Shown piece by piece: positions 7,521-13,643 of a stretch of 13,643 bases of DNA. A model generated the notes under the pieces. It worked only from the letters and a program-made list of their open reading frames with translations, had not been told where the DNA came from and did not search any database. Source of the DNA: Burkholderiaceae bacterium (GTDB lineage: Bacteria > Pseudomonadota > Gammaproteobacteria > Burkholderiales > Burkholderiaceae); the NCBI GenBank assembly GCA_947373615.1, contig CANBYN010000023.1, forward strand, positions 1 to 13,643, read 5' to 3'. The stretch's first letter is position 1; each line of letters opens with the position of its first letter. A program made the position numbers and the translations under genes.

Positions 7521-8255
7521 TTAAAGGGAAATCCCGCCGCTAGCTTCTAGTGCCACTCCATTGACATAACTTGCTTCGTCACTCGCAAGGAACAAGTACA
7601 CATTGGCCATTTCCTCTGGGGTACCCAACCGGCCGAGCCAACTACGCCTCTCAATATCTCGCAAAATATTTTCCGGCATCGCTTTCACCATCTCGGTAGA
7701 AATAAAACCAGGGCATACCGCATTTACGCGAACACCTTTAGGACCAAGCTCACGCGCCCAAGTTTTAGTAAAGCCAATCACACCAAATTTAGTGGCTGAG
7801 TAATTAGTTTGGCCAAAATTTCCGTAGATACCGACTACGCTTGATGCATTCACAATCGATCCGGAGCCAGCCTCAAGCATGTAAGGAACAATCAATTGTG
7901 TACAGTTAAAGACACCTTTGAGATTGACATCAATGACTGCGTCAAATTGCGCTTCAGTCATTTTGATTAAGCGGGCGTCTTGAGTAATGCCAGCGTTATT
8001 AATCAAAATATCAATGCACCCATGTTTTTGCATTACCTGATCAACCACTGCCTGAATGCTAGCGCGATCAGTCACATTCATTGCATAGGCTTCGGCATTG
8101 GGAACTTGAGCAGCGGCACTCTTGACGGCCTCAAGATTCATGTCTGCAATCACCACTTTGGCTCCCTCCTGAGAAAAACGCTGCGCAGTGGCAAAACCAA
8201 TTCCTTTTGCAGCGCCAGTAATGATTGCTACTTTATCTTTTAATCTATTGCCCAT
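7521..8255 (-). CDS. fabG: FabG-type short-chain dehydrogenase/reductase (3-oxoacyl-ACP reductase-like)
   Basis: This is a classical short-chain dehydrogenase of 244 residues, the size of FabG. The nucleotide-binding loop TGAAKGIG is at 13-20, NNAG at 86-89, and the catalytic set is N111, S139, Y152 and K156 within SSVVGIYGNFGQTNYSATK. The spacing and the surrounding GxxGNxGQxNY pattern match E. coli FabG, so reduction of 3-ketoacyl-ACP or a similar 3-ketoacyl-CoA with NADPH is likely. No other fatty acid synthesis gene adjoins it here (no fabD, acpP or fabF), so it may be a second copy of FabG. Acetoacetyl-CoA reductase (PhaB) is another possibility. It follows mpl by 22 bases, which hold a weak ribosome binding site (AGAGAG, 8262-8267), and precedes the RNase gene by two bases. 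Confidence 0.88.
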   Translation of the reverse strand: MGNRLKDKVAIITGAAKGIGFATAQRFSQEGAKVVIADMNLEAVKSAAAQVPNAEAYAMNVTDRASIQAVVDQVMQKHGCIDILINNAGITQDARLIKMTEAQFDAVIDVNLKGVFNCTQLIVPYMLEAGSGSIVNASSVVGIYGNFGQTNYSATKFGVIGFTKTWARELGPKGVRVNAVCPGFISTEMVKAMPENILRDIERRSWLGRLGTPEEMANVYLFLASDEASYVNGVALEASGGISL

Positions 8256-8277
8256 TTTTGACTCTCTGTATTGATAT

Positions 8278-9693
8278 TCACGTTGATTTTGTCTGATAAG
8301 TGCTTACCGCTTTTAATATCTTTTGGTGAACGCCACCAAATCCGCCATTACTCATAACTAAGATGTGATCCCCAGACTTTGCCTCTTTGACAACCGCCAG
8401 CACCAGCGTATCAAGATCATCAAATGTGCACGCCTTACCTTGCACTTCTTTATTTAGTGGGGATAACACTTCAGCCAAATCCCAGCCCAAATTATCTTTA
8501 CCAGCTTTTGCTCCATAGGCAAAAACTTTGTCAGCCTGATCAAGACTACCTGGTAGCTGGGCTTTCATTACGCCCAACTTCATCGTATTAGAACGAGGCT
8601 CCAATACCGCCAAAATGCGGGCATTACCCACCCTGCGACGTAGTCCATCCAAAGTGGTTGTGATTGCAGTAGGGTGATGCGCGAAATCATCATACACAGT
8701 GATCTCATGAGCAATGCCAATGGTTTCTAAGCGGCGCTTTACATTCTTAAATTCAGCCAAAGCACGAGCCGAATCCGCAGGAGAAATGCCAATATGGTTG
8801 GCTGCAGCAATTGCAGCGAGCGCGTTAAGTTGATTGTGTCTACCCATTACCCCTGAATCACACGACCACTTCACAGTGGCCATTTCTTTGCCAGATTTAC
8901 GCACAATGAAGCCATCGCCCTGCTGAGGTATCAGCGACCACTCATTAACCGCCTCGTGTCCAAAGCGCTCTACGGGAGCCCAAGCGCCTCGTGTGATAAC
9001 TCGCTCTAAAGCCGGCTCTTCGCCATTAACCACGATCAAACCATCGCTTGGCACAGTGCGTACTAAGTGGTGAAATTGAGTTTCAATAGCCACAAGATCC
9101 GCAAAAATATCGGCGTGATCAAACTCCAAATTATTTAATAAAGCAGTGCGTGGTCTGTAATGCACAAACTTACTGCGTTTATCGAAAAAGGCAGTGTCAT
9201 ATTCATCTGCTTCGATCACAAAATATTTACCCTCTCCTAAGCGAGCTGAGATTGAAAAATTTAGCGGCACGCCCCCAATTAAATATCCTGGCTTGTAGCC
9301 GTTAAATTCCAAAATCCAAGCCAGCATGGCCGACGTTGTTGTCTTTCCATGCGTGCCTGCTACTGCCAAAACATGTCGGCCATATAAGACTTGCTCGCCC
9401 AACCACTGTGGGCCAGAGATATAAGGAAGTCCTTGATTCAGAATGGCTTCCATCAATGGATTCCCGCGAGAGACCACATTGCCAATAACAAATAAATCAG
9501 GCATCGTCGCAAACTGCAATAATTGATCTGGTGAGAATCCCTCAATCAGCTCGATTCCTTGAACTTCAAGCTGAGTGCTCATTGGTGGATACACGTTAGC
9601 ATCACAACCAGTAACGCGATGTCCAGCTTGTCGTGCAATTGCGGCAATGCCGCCCATGAAAGTACCGCAAATGCCCAAAATATGTATATGCAT
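8278..9693 (-). CDS. mpl: UDP-N-acetylmuramate:L-alanyl-gamma-D-glutamyl-meso-diaminopimelate ligase
   Basis: Mpl reattaches recycled murein tripeptide to UDP-MurNAc in the cytosol, using ATP and bypassing the stepwise MurC-MurE route. The 471-residue protein begins with the Mpl form of the Mur-ligase Rossmann motif (HILGICGTFMGG, 4-15), then DANVYPPMST (31-40), a pattern that separates Mpl from MurC. The ATP loop GTHGKTTT is at 113-120, followed by EADEYDTAFFDKRSKF (161-176), LNNLEFDHADIF (186-197), GRHNQLNALAA (284-294), DDFAHHPTA (335-343) and LEPRSNTMKLG (364-374). A TTG one codon upstream (9696) is possible, but the ATG at 9693 is preferred. Neither has a convincing ribosome binding site. 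It is the first gene of the six-gene minus-strand cluster. Only 26 bases separate it from tlpA, so its promoter must lie partly inside the tlpA coding region. Confidence 0.96.
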   Translation of the reverse strand: MHIHILGICGTFMGGIAAIARQAGHRVTGCDANVYPPMSTQLEVQGIELIEGFSPDQLLQFATMPDLFVIGNVVSRGNPLMEAILNQGLPYISGPQWLGEQVLYGRHVLAVAGTHGKTTTSAMLAWILEFNGYKPGYLIGGVPLNFSISARLGEGKYFVIEADEYDTAFFDKRSKFVHYRPRTALLNNLEFDHADIFADLVAIETQFHHLVRTVPSDGLIVVNGEEPALERVITRGAWAPVERFGHEAVNEWSLIPQQGDGFIVRKSGKEMATVKWSCDSGVMGRHNQLNALAAIAAANHIGISPADSARALAEFKNVKRRLETIGIAHEITVYDDFAHHPTAITTTLDGLRRRVGNARILAVLEPRSNTMKLGVMKAQLPGSLDQADKVFAYGAKAGKDNLGWDLAEVLSPLNKEVQGKACTFDDLDTLVLAVVKEAKSGDHILVMSNGGFGGVHQKILKAVSTYQTKST

Positions 9694-9708
9694 CAATGAA
9701 TTTTAACG

Positions 9709-9714
9709 AAGGAG
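9709..9714 (+). promoter_or_regulatory. Ribosome binding site that sets the tlpA start
   Basis: AAGGAG, a near-perfect match to the 16S rRNA 3' end, lies five bases before a GTG at 9720. It is inside the extended frame that begins with ATG at 9696, so it argues for the GTG as the true start. Confidence 0.75.
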
Positions 9715-9719
9715 TTGCA

Positions 9720-10247
9720 GTGAACCGAAGACAATGGATCATCATCGGCGGAGTTAGCCTTTTGGCACTCCTTGGAGGCACCCTAACATCGCAGTGGATT
9801 TCAAAATCAGACTTGGCTGCAGAGCCTGGAGTTAAAGCATTTTTTGCCAACCCCTGGCAAACACCAGAAGGTCAAACCAACATTACTGAAGAATGGAAAG
9901 GAAAATTACTCGTAGTGAACTTTTGGGGCTCATGGTGCCCGCCTTGTGTGGAAGAAATGCCTGAACTAGAAAAGCTTCAATGGGAGTTTGCGCAACAAAA
10001 TGTTTTATTTGTCGGCATCGCCATTGATTCACCGCCTAACGTACGGGAATTTTTGAAAAAAACCCCTGTTTCTTATCCAATCGCTATGGGCGGTTTGAAT
10101 GGAAGCCAAATATATCAAGCACTGGGTAATACCCAGGGAGCGCTTCCCTATACCGTGATTATCACCCCAAAAGGGAAAGTTATTTACAGTAAATTAGGTA
10201 AGATAAGTGAAGATGAGCTCAGAAAAGCGATAAAGTTGAATTTATAG
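9720..10247 (+). CDS. TlpA/ResA-like membrane-anchored thiol-disulfide oxidoreductase
   Basis: From the GTG at 9720 the product has 175 residues. A basic N-terminus (NRRQ) is followed by one hydrophobic segment at about 6-24 that serves as a membrane anchor or uncleaved signal, then a periplasmic thioredoxin fold. The active site is NFWGSWCPPCVEEMPEL with C73 and C76. The cis-proline is P143 in ALPYTV, and the central insert typical of TlpA, ResA and DsbE proteins lies between about 105 and 130. Such proteins usually reduce specific periplasmic disulfides, as in cytochrome c maturation or copper delivery to cytochrome oxidase. No ccm, dsbD or sco gene is nearby, so the partner is unknown. It diverges from mpl and is followed by a 249-base gap without a recognisable terminator. 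An ATG at 9696 in the same frame is less likely because the strong ribosome binding site lies after it. Confidence 0.9.
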   Translation: MNRRQWIIIGGVSLLALLGGTLTSQWISKSDLAAEPGVKAFFANPWQTPEGQTNITEEWKGKLLVVNFWGSWCPPCVEEMPELEKLQWEFAQQNVLFVGIAIDSPPNVREFLKKTPVSYPIAMGGLNGSQIYQALGNTQGALPYTVIITPKGKVIYSKLGKISEDELRKAIKLNL

Positions 10248-10496
10248 GGAATTTTATCGACAGAAAAAATATTTAATAAAGGCTTAAAAACTAAATAATC
10301 AACTCATTAATTTTCATAATTTGCATTTAAAAAGTTGGAAAATATCGATTTTTGATCGAACAAAATCTTCTTTGGACGACGCCATACAGGTATACTTCTC
10401 CCATAAAGTGAAGCATCAAGAAAGCACTAAGCTGCATGGGTGGTTAAAAACCGAATTATGCGATTAACGCCTAAATGCCTCTAAAAACAGGGATCT
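10248..10496. other. AT-rich intergenic region and aroQ leader
   Basis: This is the largest gap between genes. The first roughly 120 bases are strongly AT-rich and contain no clear hairpin-plus-T-run terminator for tlpA. A short palindrome, TCGAT-N5-ATCGA, is at 10345-10359. A -10-like TATACT is at 10391-10396. Downstream, 10434-10461 can fold as nested short stems (GCAT/ATGC enclosing GGTT/AACC). An eight-codon frame (10458-10484) ends just before aroQ but has no ribosome binding site. I see no tRNA or recognised riboswitch class. Confidence 0.6.
10368..10396 (+). promoter_or_regulatory. Candidate promoter for aroQ-accB-accC
   Basis: TATACT at 10391-10396 matches the sigma-70 -10 consensus at five of six positions and lies just below an AT-rich block that could act as an UP element. 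The -35 is poor: TTCTTT (10368-10373) at 17-base spacing. The better-looking TTGGAC at 10372-10377 is only 13 bases away. The predicted start would leave a leader of about 90 bases before aroQ. Confidence 0.4.
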
Positions 10497-10946
10497 ATGT
10501 CCAAAAAATCTTCAATTCTCGTAATTCAAGGCCCCAACCTAAATCTCTTGGGAACCAGAGAACCCGAGGTTTATGGCAAAACTACCCTAGAAGATATCCA
10601 TAAGAGACTGCAAGAATTAGCCAAAGCGCAATCTGTAGATCTAGATACCTATCAAAGCAACCATGAAGGCGAATTAATTGACCGTATTCAGAGCGCTAAG
10701 AAAGACGGCGTAGATTTCATCATCATTAATCCTGGTGCATTTACCCATACCAGTGTTGCATTGCGCGATGTCTTGGCTGGAGTTGCCATCCCTTTTACAG
10801 AAGTGCATATCTCCAATATTCATCAGCGTGAAGAGTTTCGCAAGCATTCCTATTTATCCGATATTGCAACTGGGGTGATTTGTGGCTTAGGCGTAATAGG
10901 ATATGAGTTGGCACTACAAGCAGCAATCACCCGCCTGCAGAAATAA
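10497..10946 (+). CDS. aroQ: 3-dehydroquinate dehydratase, type II
   Basis: AroQ dehydrates 3-dehydroquinate to 3-dehydroshikimate, the step just before AroE in the shikimate pathway. The 149-residue product is a typical type II enzyme, a flavodoxin-like fold that assembles as a dodecamer. Its GPNLNLLGTREPEVYG segment (12-27) holds the catalytic loop arginine R21 and tyrosine Y26. The substrate-binding segments are INPGAFTHTS (77-86), EVHISN (102-107) and R115 in EEFRKHSYLS. The ATG at 10497 has only a weak upstream purine run (AGGGA). The gene is first in the aroQ-accB-accC-prmA run, with accB starting 35 bases after its stop. This aroQ-accB-accC order is common in beta- and gammaproteobacteria, where accBC is often preceded by aroQ. 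Confidence 0.97.
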   Translation: MSKKSSILVIQGPNLNLLGTREPEVYGKTTLEDIHKRLQELAKAQSVDLDTYQSNHEGELIDRIQSAKKDGVDFIIINPGAFTHTSVALRDVLAGVAIPFTEVHISNIHQREEFRKHSYLSDIATGVICGLGVIGYELALQAAITRLQK

Positions 10947-10965
10947 AACATATAAAGAATCGTAA

Positions 10966-10972
10966 GAGAGGA
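10966..10972 (+). promoter_or_regulatory. Ribosome binding site of accB
   Basis: GAGAGGA, continuing into AGTAA, lies nine bases before the accB ATG at 10982. It is the clearest ribosome binding site in the plus-strand run and fits high expression of the biotin carrier. Confidence 0.7.
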
Positions 10973-10981
10973 AGTAATCAC

Positions 10982-11446
10982 ATGGATCTGAGAAAACTTA
11001 AAACCTTAATCGACTTAGTCTCTGAATCAGGCATTTCTGAATTAGAGGTTAATGAAGGTGAAGACCGTGTACGCATCGTTAATGCTGGCTCCCCTGCAGC
11101 TAGTCAATTGGTGTACGCCAATGCTGCATCTGCGCAAGCAATTCAAGCTACCCCTGCAATAAGCGCAGCCCCTGTCGTTACCCCTATTGTCGAAGAGCCC
11201 GCTGCTGAAGCAGGTTTTGTGGCTCACTCTCCAATGGTAGGCACTTTTTATCGCGCGCCAAATCCTGAATCTCCAAATTTCGTCAACATTGGCGACACCG
11301 TAAAAGTAGGTCAAACACTTTGCATCATTGAAGCAATGAAGCTTCTCAATGAAATTGAATCTGAGCACGCTGGTGTCATTAAAGCAATTCTTTGTGAAAA
11401 TGGTCAGGGCGTTGAATTTGACCAACCACTTTTCATCATCGCTTAA
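10982..11446 (+). CDS. accB: Biotin carboxyl carrier protein of acetyl-CoA carboxylase
   Basis: AccB carries biotin, and with it the carboxyl group, between biotin carboxylase (AccC) and the carboxyltransferase AccA-AccD, which makes malonyl-CoA for fatty acid synthesis. The 154-residue protein has the conserved N-terminal segment (MDLRKLKTLIDLV through VRIV, about 1-33). An alanine- and proline-rich flexible linker (about 38-76) follows, then the biotinyl domain (about 79-154). The biotinylation motif EAMKLLNEIES places the modified lysine at K120, compared with K122 in E. coli. The segment APNPESPNFVNIGD (92-105) corresponds to the protruding thumb of the E. coli carrier. It lies between aroQ and accC, 52 bases before the latter, and is surely co-transcribed with it. 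Biotin is attached by BirA, which is not encoded here. Confidence 0.97.
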   Translation: MDLRKLKTLIDLVSESGISELEVNEGEDRVRIVNAGSPAASQLVYANAASAQAIQATPAISAAPVVTPIVEEPAAEAGFVAHSPMVGTFYRAPNPESPNFVNIGDTVKVGQTLCIIEAMKLLNEIESEHAGVIKAILCENGQGVEFDQPLFIIA

Positions 11447-11498
11447 TTGATGACCCTTAAATCCATTCCAATTCACCGCTACATAACTCAGAGCAGAT

Positions 11499-12863
11499 AT
11501 GTTCGATAAGATTCTGATTGCCAATCGGGGAGAAATTGCTCTCCGTATCCAACGCGCATGTCGCGAGTTGGGAATTAAAACTGTTGTGGTCTACTCCACT
11601 GCTGACAAGGAAGCAAAGTATGTAAAGCTTGCGGACGAAGCCGTATGCATCGGACCAGCACCTTCCTCATTAAGCTATCTCAATATGCCAGCCATTATTT
11701 CTGCTGCTGAAGTAACTGATGCAGAAGCAATTCACCCGGGTTACGGATTCCTTTCCGAAAATGCGGACTTTGCTGAACGAGTTGAGAAATCAGGTTTTGC
11801 CTTTATTGGACCTAGAGCAGAATCCATTCGCTTAATGGGTGACAAAGTTTCTGCGAAACGTGCCATGATCAAAGCTGGTGTGCCTTGCGTCCCTGGATCC
11901 GAAGGCGCTCTGCCAGACAACCCCAAAGAAATCATTGCGGCAGCAAAAAAAGTCGGTTATCCCGTCATCATTAAAGCTGCTGGCGGTGGTGGTGGGCGAG
12001 GTATGCGTGTTGTACACACCGAAGCCGCCCTCATTAATGCTGTCAATATGACTCGCGAAGAGGCAGGTCGCGCTTTCGGCAATCCAGAAGTCTATATGGA
12101 GAAGTTTTTAGAAAAGCCTCGCCACGTAGAAATTCAGATTTTGGCTGACACCCATGGGAACGCTATTTGGCTAGGTGAACGTGATTGCTCTATGCAACGT
12201 CGCCATCAAAAAGTAATTGAAGAAGCGCCCGCACCTGGAATTGATCGTCGCCAGATTGCCAAAATTGGAGAGCGCTGTGCAGAAGCTTGCCGGAAGATTG
12301 GTTATCGCGGCGCAGGGACCTTTGAATTCCTTTATGAAAACAATGAATTCTTCTTCATTGAAATGAATACTCGTGTTCAAGTTGAGCACCCTGTAACTGA
12401 AATGATTACTGGCGTCGATATTGTTCAAGAACAGATTCGTATTGCTGCTGGTTTGAAATTAAGCTATCGCCAGAAGGATATCGTTTTTCGCGGTCATGCG
12501 ATTGAGTGCCGGCTAAACGCTGAAGATCCTTTCAAATTCACTCCAAGCCCTGGCCGAATTGGTTCATTCCACATGCCTGGTGGCCCTGGGATCCGGGTTG
12601 ATTCACACGCTTATAGCGGATACATGGTTCCCTCAAACTATGACTCCATGATCGGCAAGTTGATTTCTTATGGCAATACACGTGAACAAGCCATCCGTCG
12701 CATGCAAATCGCACTATCTGAGATGGTGATTGATGGCATCACAACGAATATCCCTTTGCATCGTGAATTAATGCTTGATCCTAACTTCATTGAAGGCGGC
12801 ACCAGTATCCATTACCTGGAGCATCGCTTAGAAGAGCAAGCCGCAAGTCGCGGAAAATCGTAA
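11499..12863 (+). CDS. accC: Biotin carboxylase subunit of acetyl-CoA carboxylase
   Basis: AccC carboxylates the biotin on AccB using ATP and bicarbonate. The 454-residue product aligns almost without gaps to the 449-residue E. coli enzyme, and the key residues keep the same numbers. These include K116 (GDK), K159 (VIIKAAGG), the glycine-rich loop GGGGGRGMR (162-170), H209, the catalytic-region C230, H236 and K238 in DCSMQRRHQK, and the metal ligands E276 and E288. They also include N290, R292 and E296 in MNTRVQVEH. The enzyme consists of an N-terminal Rossmann-like domain, an ATP-grasp domain and a C-terminal barrel domain ending in IHYLEHRL. The ATG at 11499 matches the conserved FDKILIANRGEIALRI beginning. 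The ribosome binding site is weak (purine-rich CAGAGCAG), which suggests some coupling to accB. prmA follows after 16 bases. Confidence 0.98.
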   Translation: MFDKILIANRGEIALRIQRACRELGIKTVVVYSTADKEAKYVKLADEAVCIGPAPSSLSYLNMPAIISAAEVTDAEAIHPGYGFLSENADFAERVEKSGFAFIGPRAESIRLMGDKVSAKRAMIKAGVPCVPGSEGALPDNPKEIIAAAKKVGYPVIIKAAGGGGGRGMRVVHTEAALINAVNMTREEAGRAFGNPEVYMEKFLEKPRHVEIQILADTHGNAIWLGERDCSMQRRHQKVIEEAPAPGIDRRQIAKIGERCAEACRKIGYRGAGTFEFLYENNEFFFIEMNTRVQVEHPVTEMITGVDIVQEQIRIAAGLKLSYRQKDIVFRGHAIECRLNAEDPFKFTPSPGRIGSFHMPGGPGIRVDSHAYSGYMVPSNYDSMIGKLISYGNTREQAIRRMQIALSEMVIDGITTNIPLHRELMLDPNFIEGGTSIHYLEHRLEEQAASRGKS

Positions 12864-12879
12864 TTGAAGCAGGTTATCA

Positions 12880-13643
12880 ATGTCTTATCGTGAACTGGTC
12901 TTCACGGTAGCTGCAGAAACTGCTGAACCCTTAGGGGATGCTTTACTGGAGTTGGGCGCACTCTCAGTGACTGTTGAGGATGATGCCGCAGGTGGATACG
13001 ATGAAAACCCGCTCTATGGAGAACCGGGTCTATCTCCCGAAGTGCAGGCATGGGATAGATCTTCAGTGACCGCCCTCTTCAATCCAGATATTGATGATTC
13101 AGGTAGTGCGCAATTTATTCCTGAACTTCTTGCCTCCCTAAAAGAGGAGGGCTTTAACTTAGCATCGCCTCAAGAAAAAATCGTTGAAGAACAGGATTGG
13201 GTGAGGCTTACCCAAAGTCAATTTGCCCCAATCCAAATTGGAAAACGTATCTGGGTGGTGCCTTCTTGGCACGATGCTCCAACTGATCCCAACGCCATTT
13301 GCTTAGCGGTTGACCCTGGTCTAGCATTTGGCACTGGCAGTCATCCTACTACCCATTTGTGCCTCCTGTGGTTAGAAGAACAAAGAGCGCTTCAGAATTT
13401 AAGTCTACTTGACTATGGTTGCGGTTCGGGCATTTTGGCCATTGCCGCAGCAAAACTTGGCTGCAATCCAGTAATTGGTACTGACATAGACCCTCAAGCT
13501 ATGGTTGCTGCACGTAGCAACGCAGAAATCAATAACACCGTGATTCGTTTTGTTTTACCAAATGAAGGCGCTCCAGAACTTGCCGCTGAAACAAAATATG
13601 ACATCGTGATGGCCAATATCTTGGCTAACCCTCTTCAGGTTCT
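12880..13643 (+). CDS. prmA: Ribosomal protein L11 methyltransferase, 3' partial
   Basis: PrmA trimethylates amino groups of ribosomal protein L11 using S-adenosylmethionine. The visible 254 residues cover most of the protein, which is usually about 295-300 residues. The rest lies beyond the window. The N-terminal substrate-recognition domain (about 1-60) begins MSYRELVFTV. EQDWVRLTQSQFAPIQIG (104-121) is typical of the linker region. The hallmark AVDPGLAFGTGSHPTTHL (143-160) precedes the SAM-binding LLDYGCGSGILAIAAAKLG (176-194), TDIDPQAM (201-208) and the substrate-side motif ANILANPL (245-252). The start is the ATG at 12880, with AGCAGG six bases upstream serving as a weak ribosome binding site. 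Sixteen bases separate it from accC, so it probably shares the aroQ-acc transcript. An accC-prmA order is common in proteobacteria. Confidence 0.95.
   Translation, partial: MSYRELVFTVAAETAEPLGDALLELGALSVTVEDDAAGGYDENPLYGEPGLSPEVQAWDRSSVTALFNPDIDDSGSAQFIPELLASLKEEGFNLASPQEKIVEEQDWVRLTQSQFAPIQIGKRIWVVPSWHDAPTDPNAICLAVDPGLAFGTGSHPTTHLCLLWLEEQRALQNLSLLDYGCGSGILAIAAAKLGCNPVIGTDIDPQAMVAARSNAEINNTVIRFVLPNEGAPELAAETKYDIVMANILANPLQV

Noticed and set aside
9696..9719. tlpA start at the ATG at 9696
   Set aside because: A strong AAGGAG lies downstream of it at ideal spacing to the GTG at 9720, and the extension adds nothing resembling a signal sequence.
10458..10484. Eight-codon frame (MRLTPKCL) just before aroQ as a possible attenuator leader peptide
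   Set aside because: It has no ribosome binding site and no run of aromatic codons, and frames of this size are expected by chance.
1..13643. Mobile elements, CRISPR arrays, toxin-antitoxin or defence genes, tRNA or rRNA genes
   Set aside because: None was found on either strand. The window is filled by conserved housekeeping genes, and no repeated spacer units, transposase motifs or attachment-site duplications were seen.

Overview
The window is ordinary chromosomal DNA from a betaproteobacterium of the order Burkholderiales. The moderate GC content and the arrangement pgpA-cinA, mpl-fabG-rnb-tonB-aroE-mtgA and aroQ-accB-accC-prmA suggest a Polynucleobacter-like freshwater species. That assignment rests on gene content and protein character and was not tested by database search. 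Fifteen protein genes fill almost the whole window. The largest gene-free gap is 249 bases (10248-10496). I see no tRNA, rRNA, insertion sequence, integrase, CRISPR array or phage gene, and no patch of unusual base composition apart from that AT-rich gap.

Layout. Bases 2-1011 carry the end of pgpA (phospholipid synthesis) and cinA/pncC (NAD salvage) on the plus strand, joined by an ATGA overlap. corA (Mg/Co transport) faces them on the minus strand at 1035-2000. pyrF (UMP synthesis) runs divergently from corA at 2074-2913. A tightly packed minus-strand run of six genes follows, read from 9693 down to 2906: mpl (murein peptide recycling), fabG-type reductase, an RNase II-family exonuclease, a TonB-like protein, aroE (shikimate dehydrogenase) and mtgA (glycan polymerase). 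On the plus strand, tlpA (periplasmic thiol-disulfide protein) diverges from mpl. After the AT-rich gap come aroQ, accB, accC and the start of prmA, which is cut by the window end.

How the genes relate. The minus-strand run looks like one transcription unit: its gaps range from a 17-base overlap to 39 bases. It puts two peptidoglycan enzymes at its ends (mpl and mtgA) around a lipid-type reductase, an RNase, a periplasm-spanning TonB-like protein and a shikimate enzyme. The plus-strand aroQ-accB-accC-prmA run joins another shikimate enzyme to the biotin carboxylase half of acetyl-CoA carboxylase and to ribosomal protein L11 methylation. Several start codons needed correction from the longest open frame: tlpA is best started at the GTG at 9720, mpl at the ATG at 9693 and the TonB-like gene at the ATG at 5495.

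No new defence, mobile or biosynthetic system is visible. The items most worth a second look are modest: two cysteine pairs in the periplasmic part of MtgA, a non-canonical RNase II-type protein, an orphan TonB with a charged helical middle instead of a proline-rich one, and the leader ahead of aroQ-accBC.
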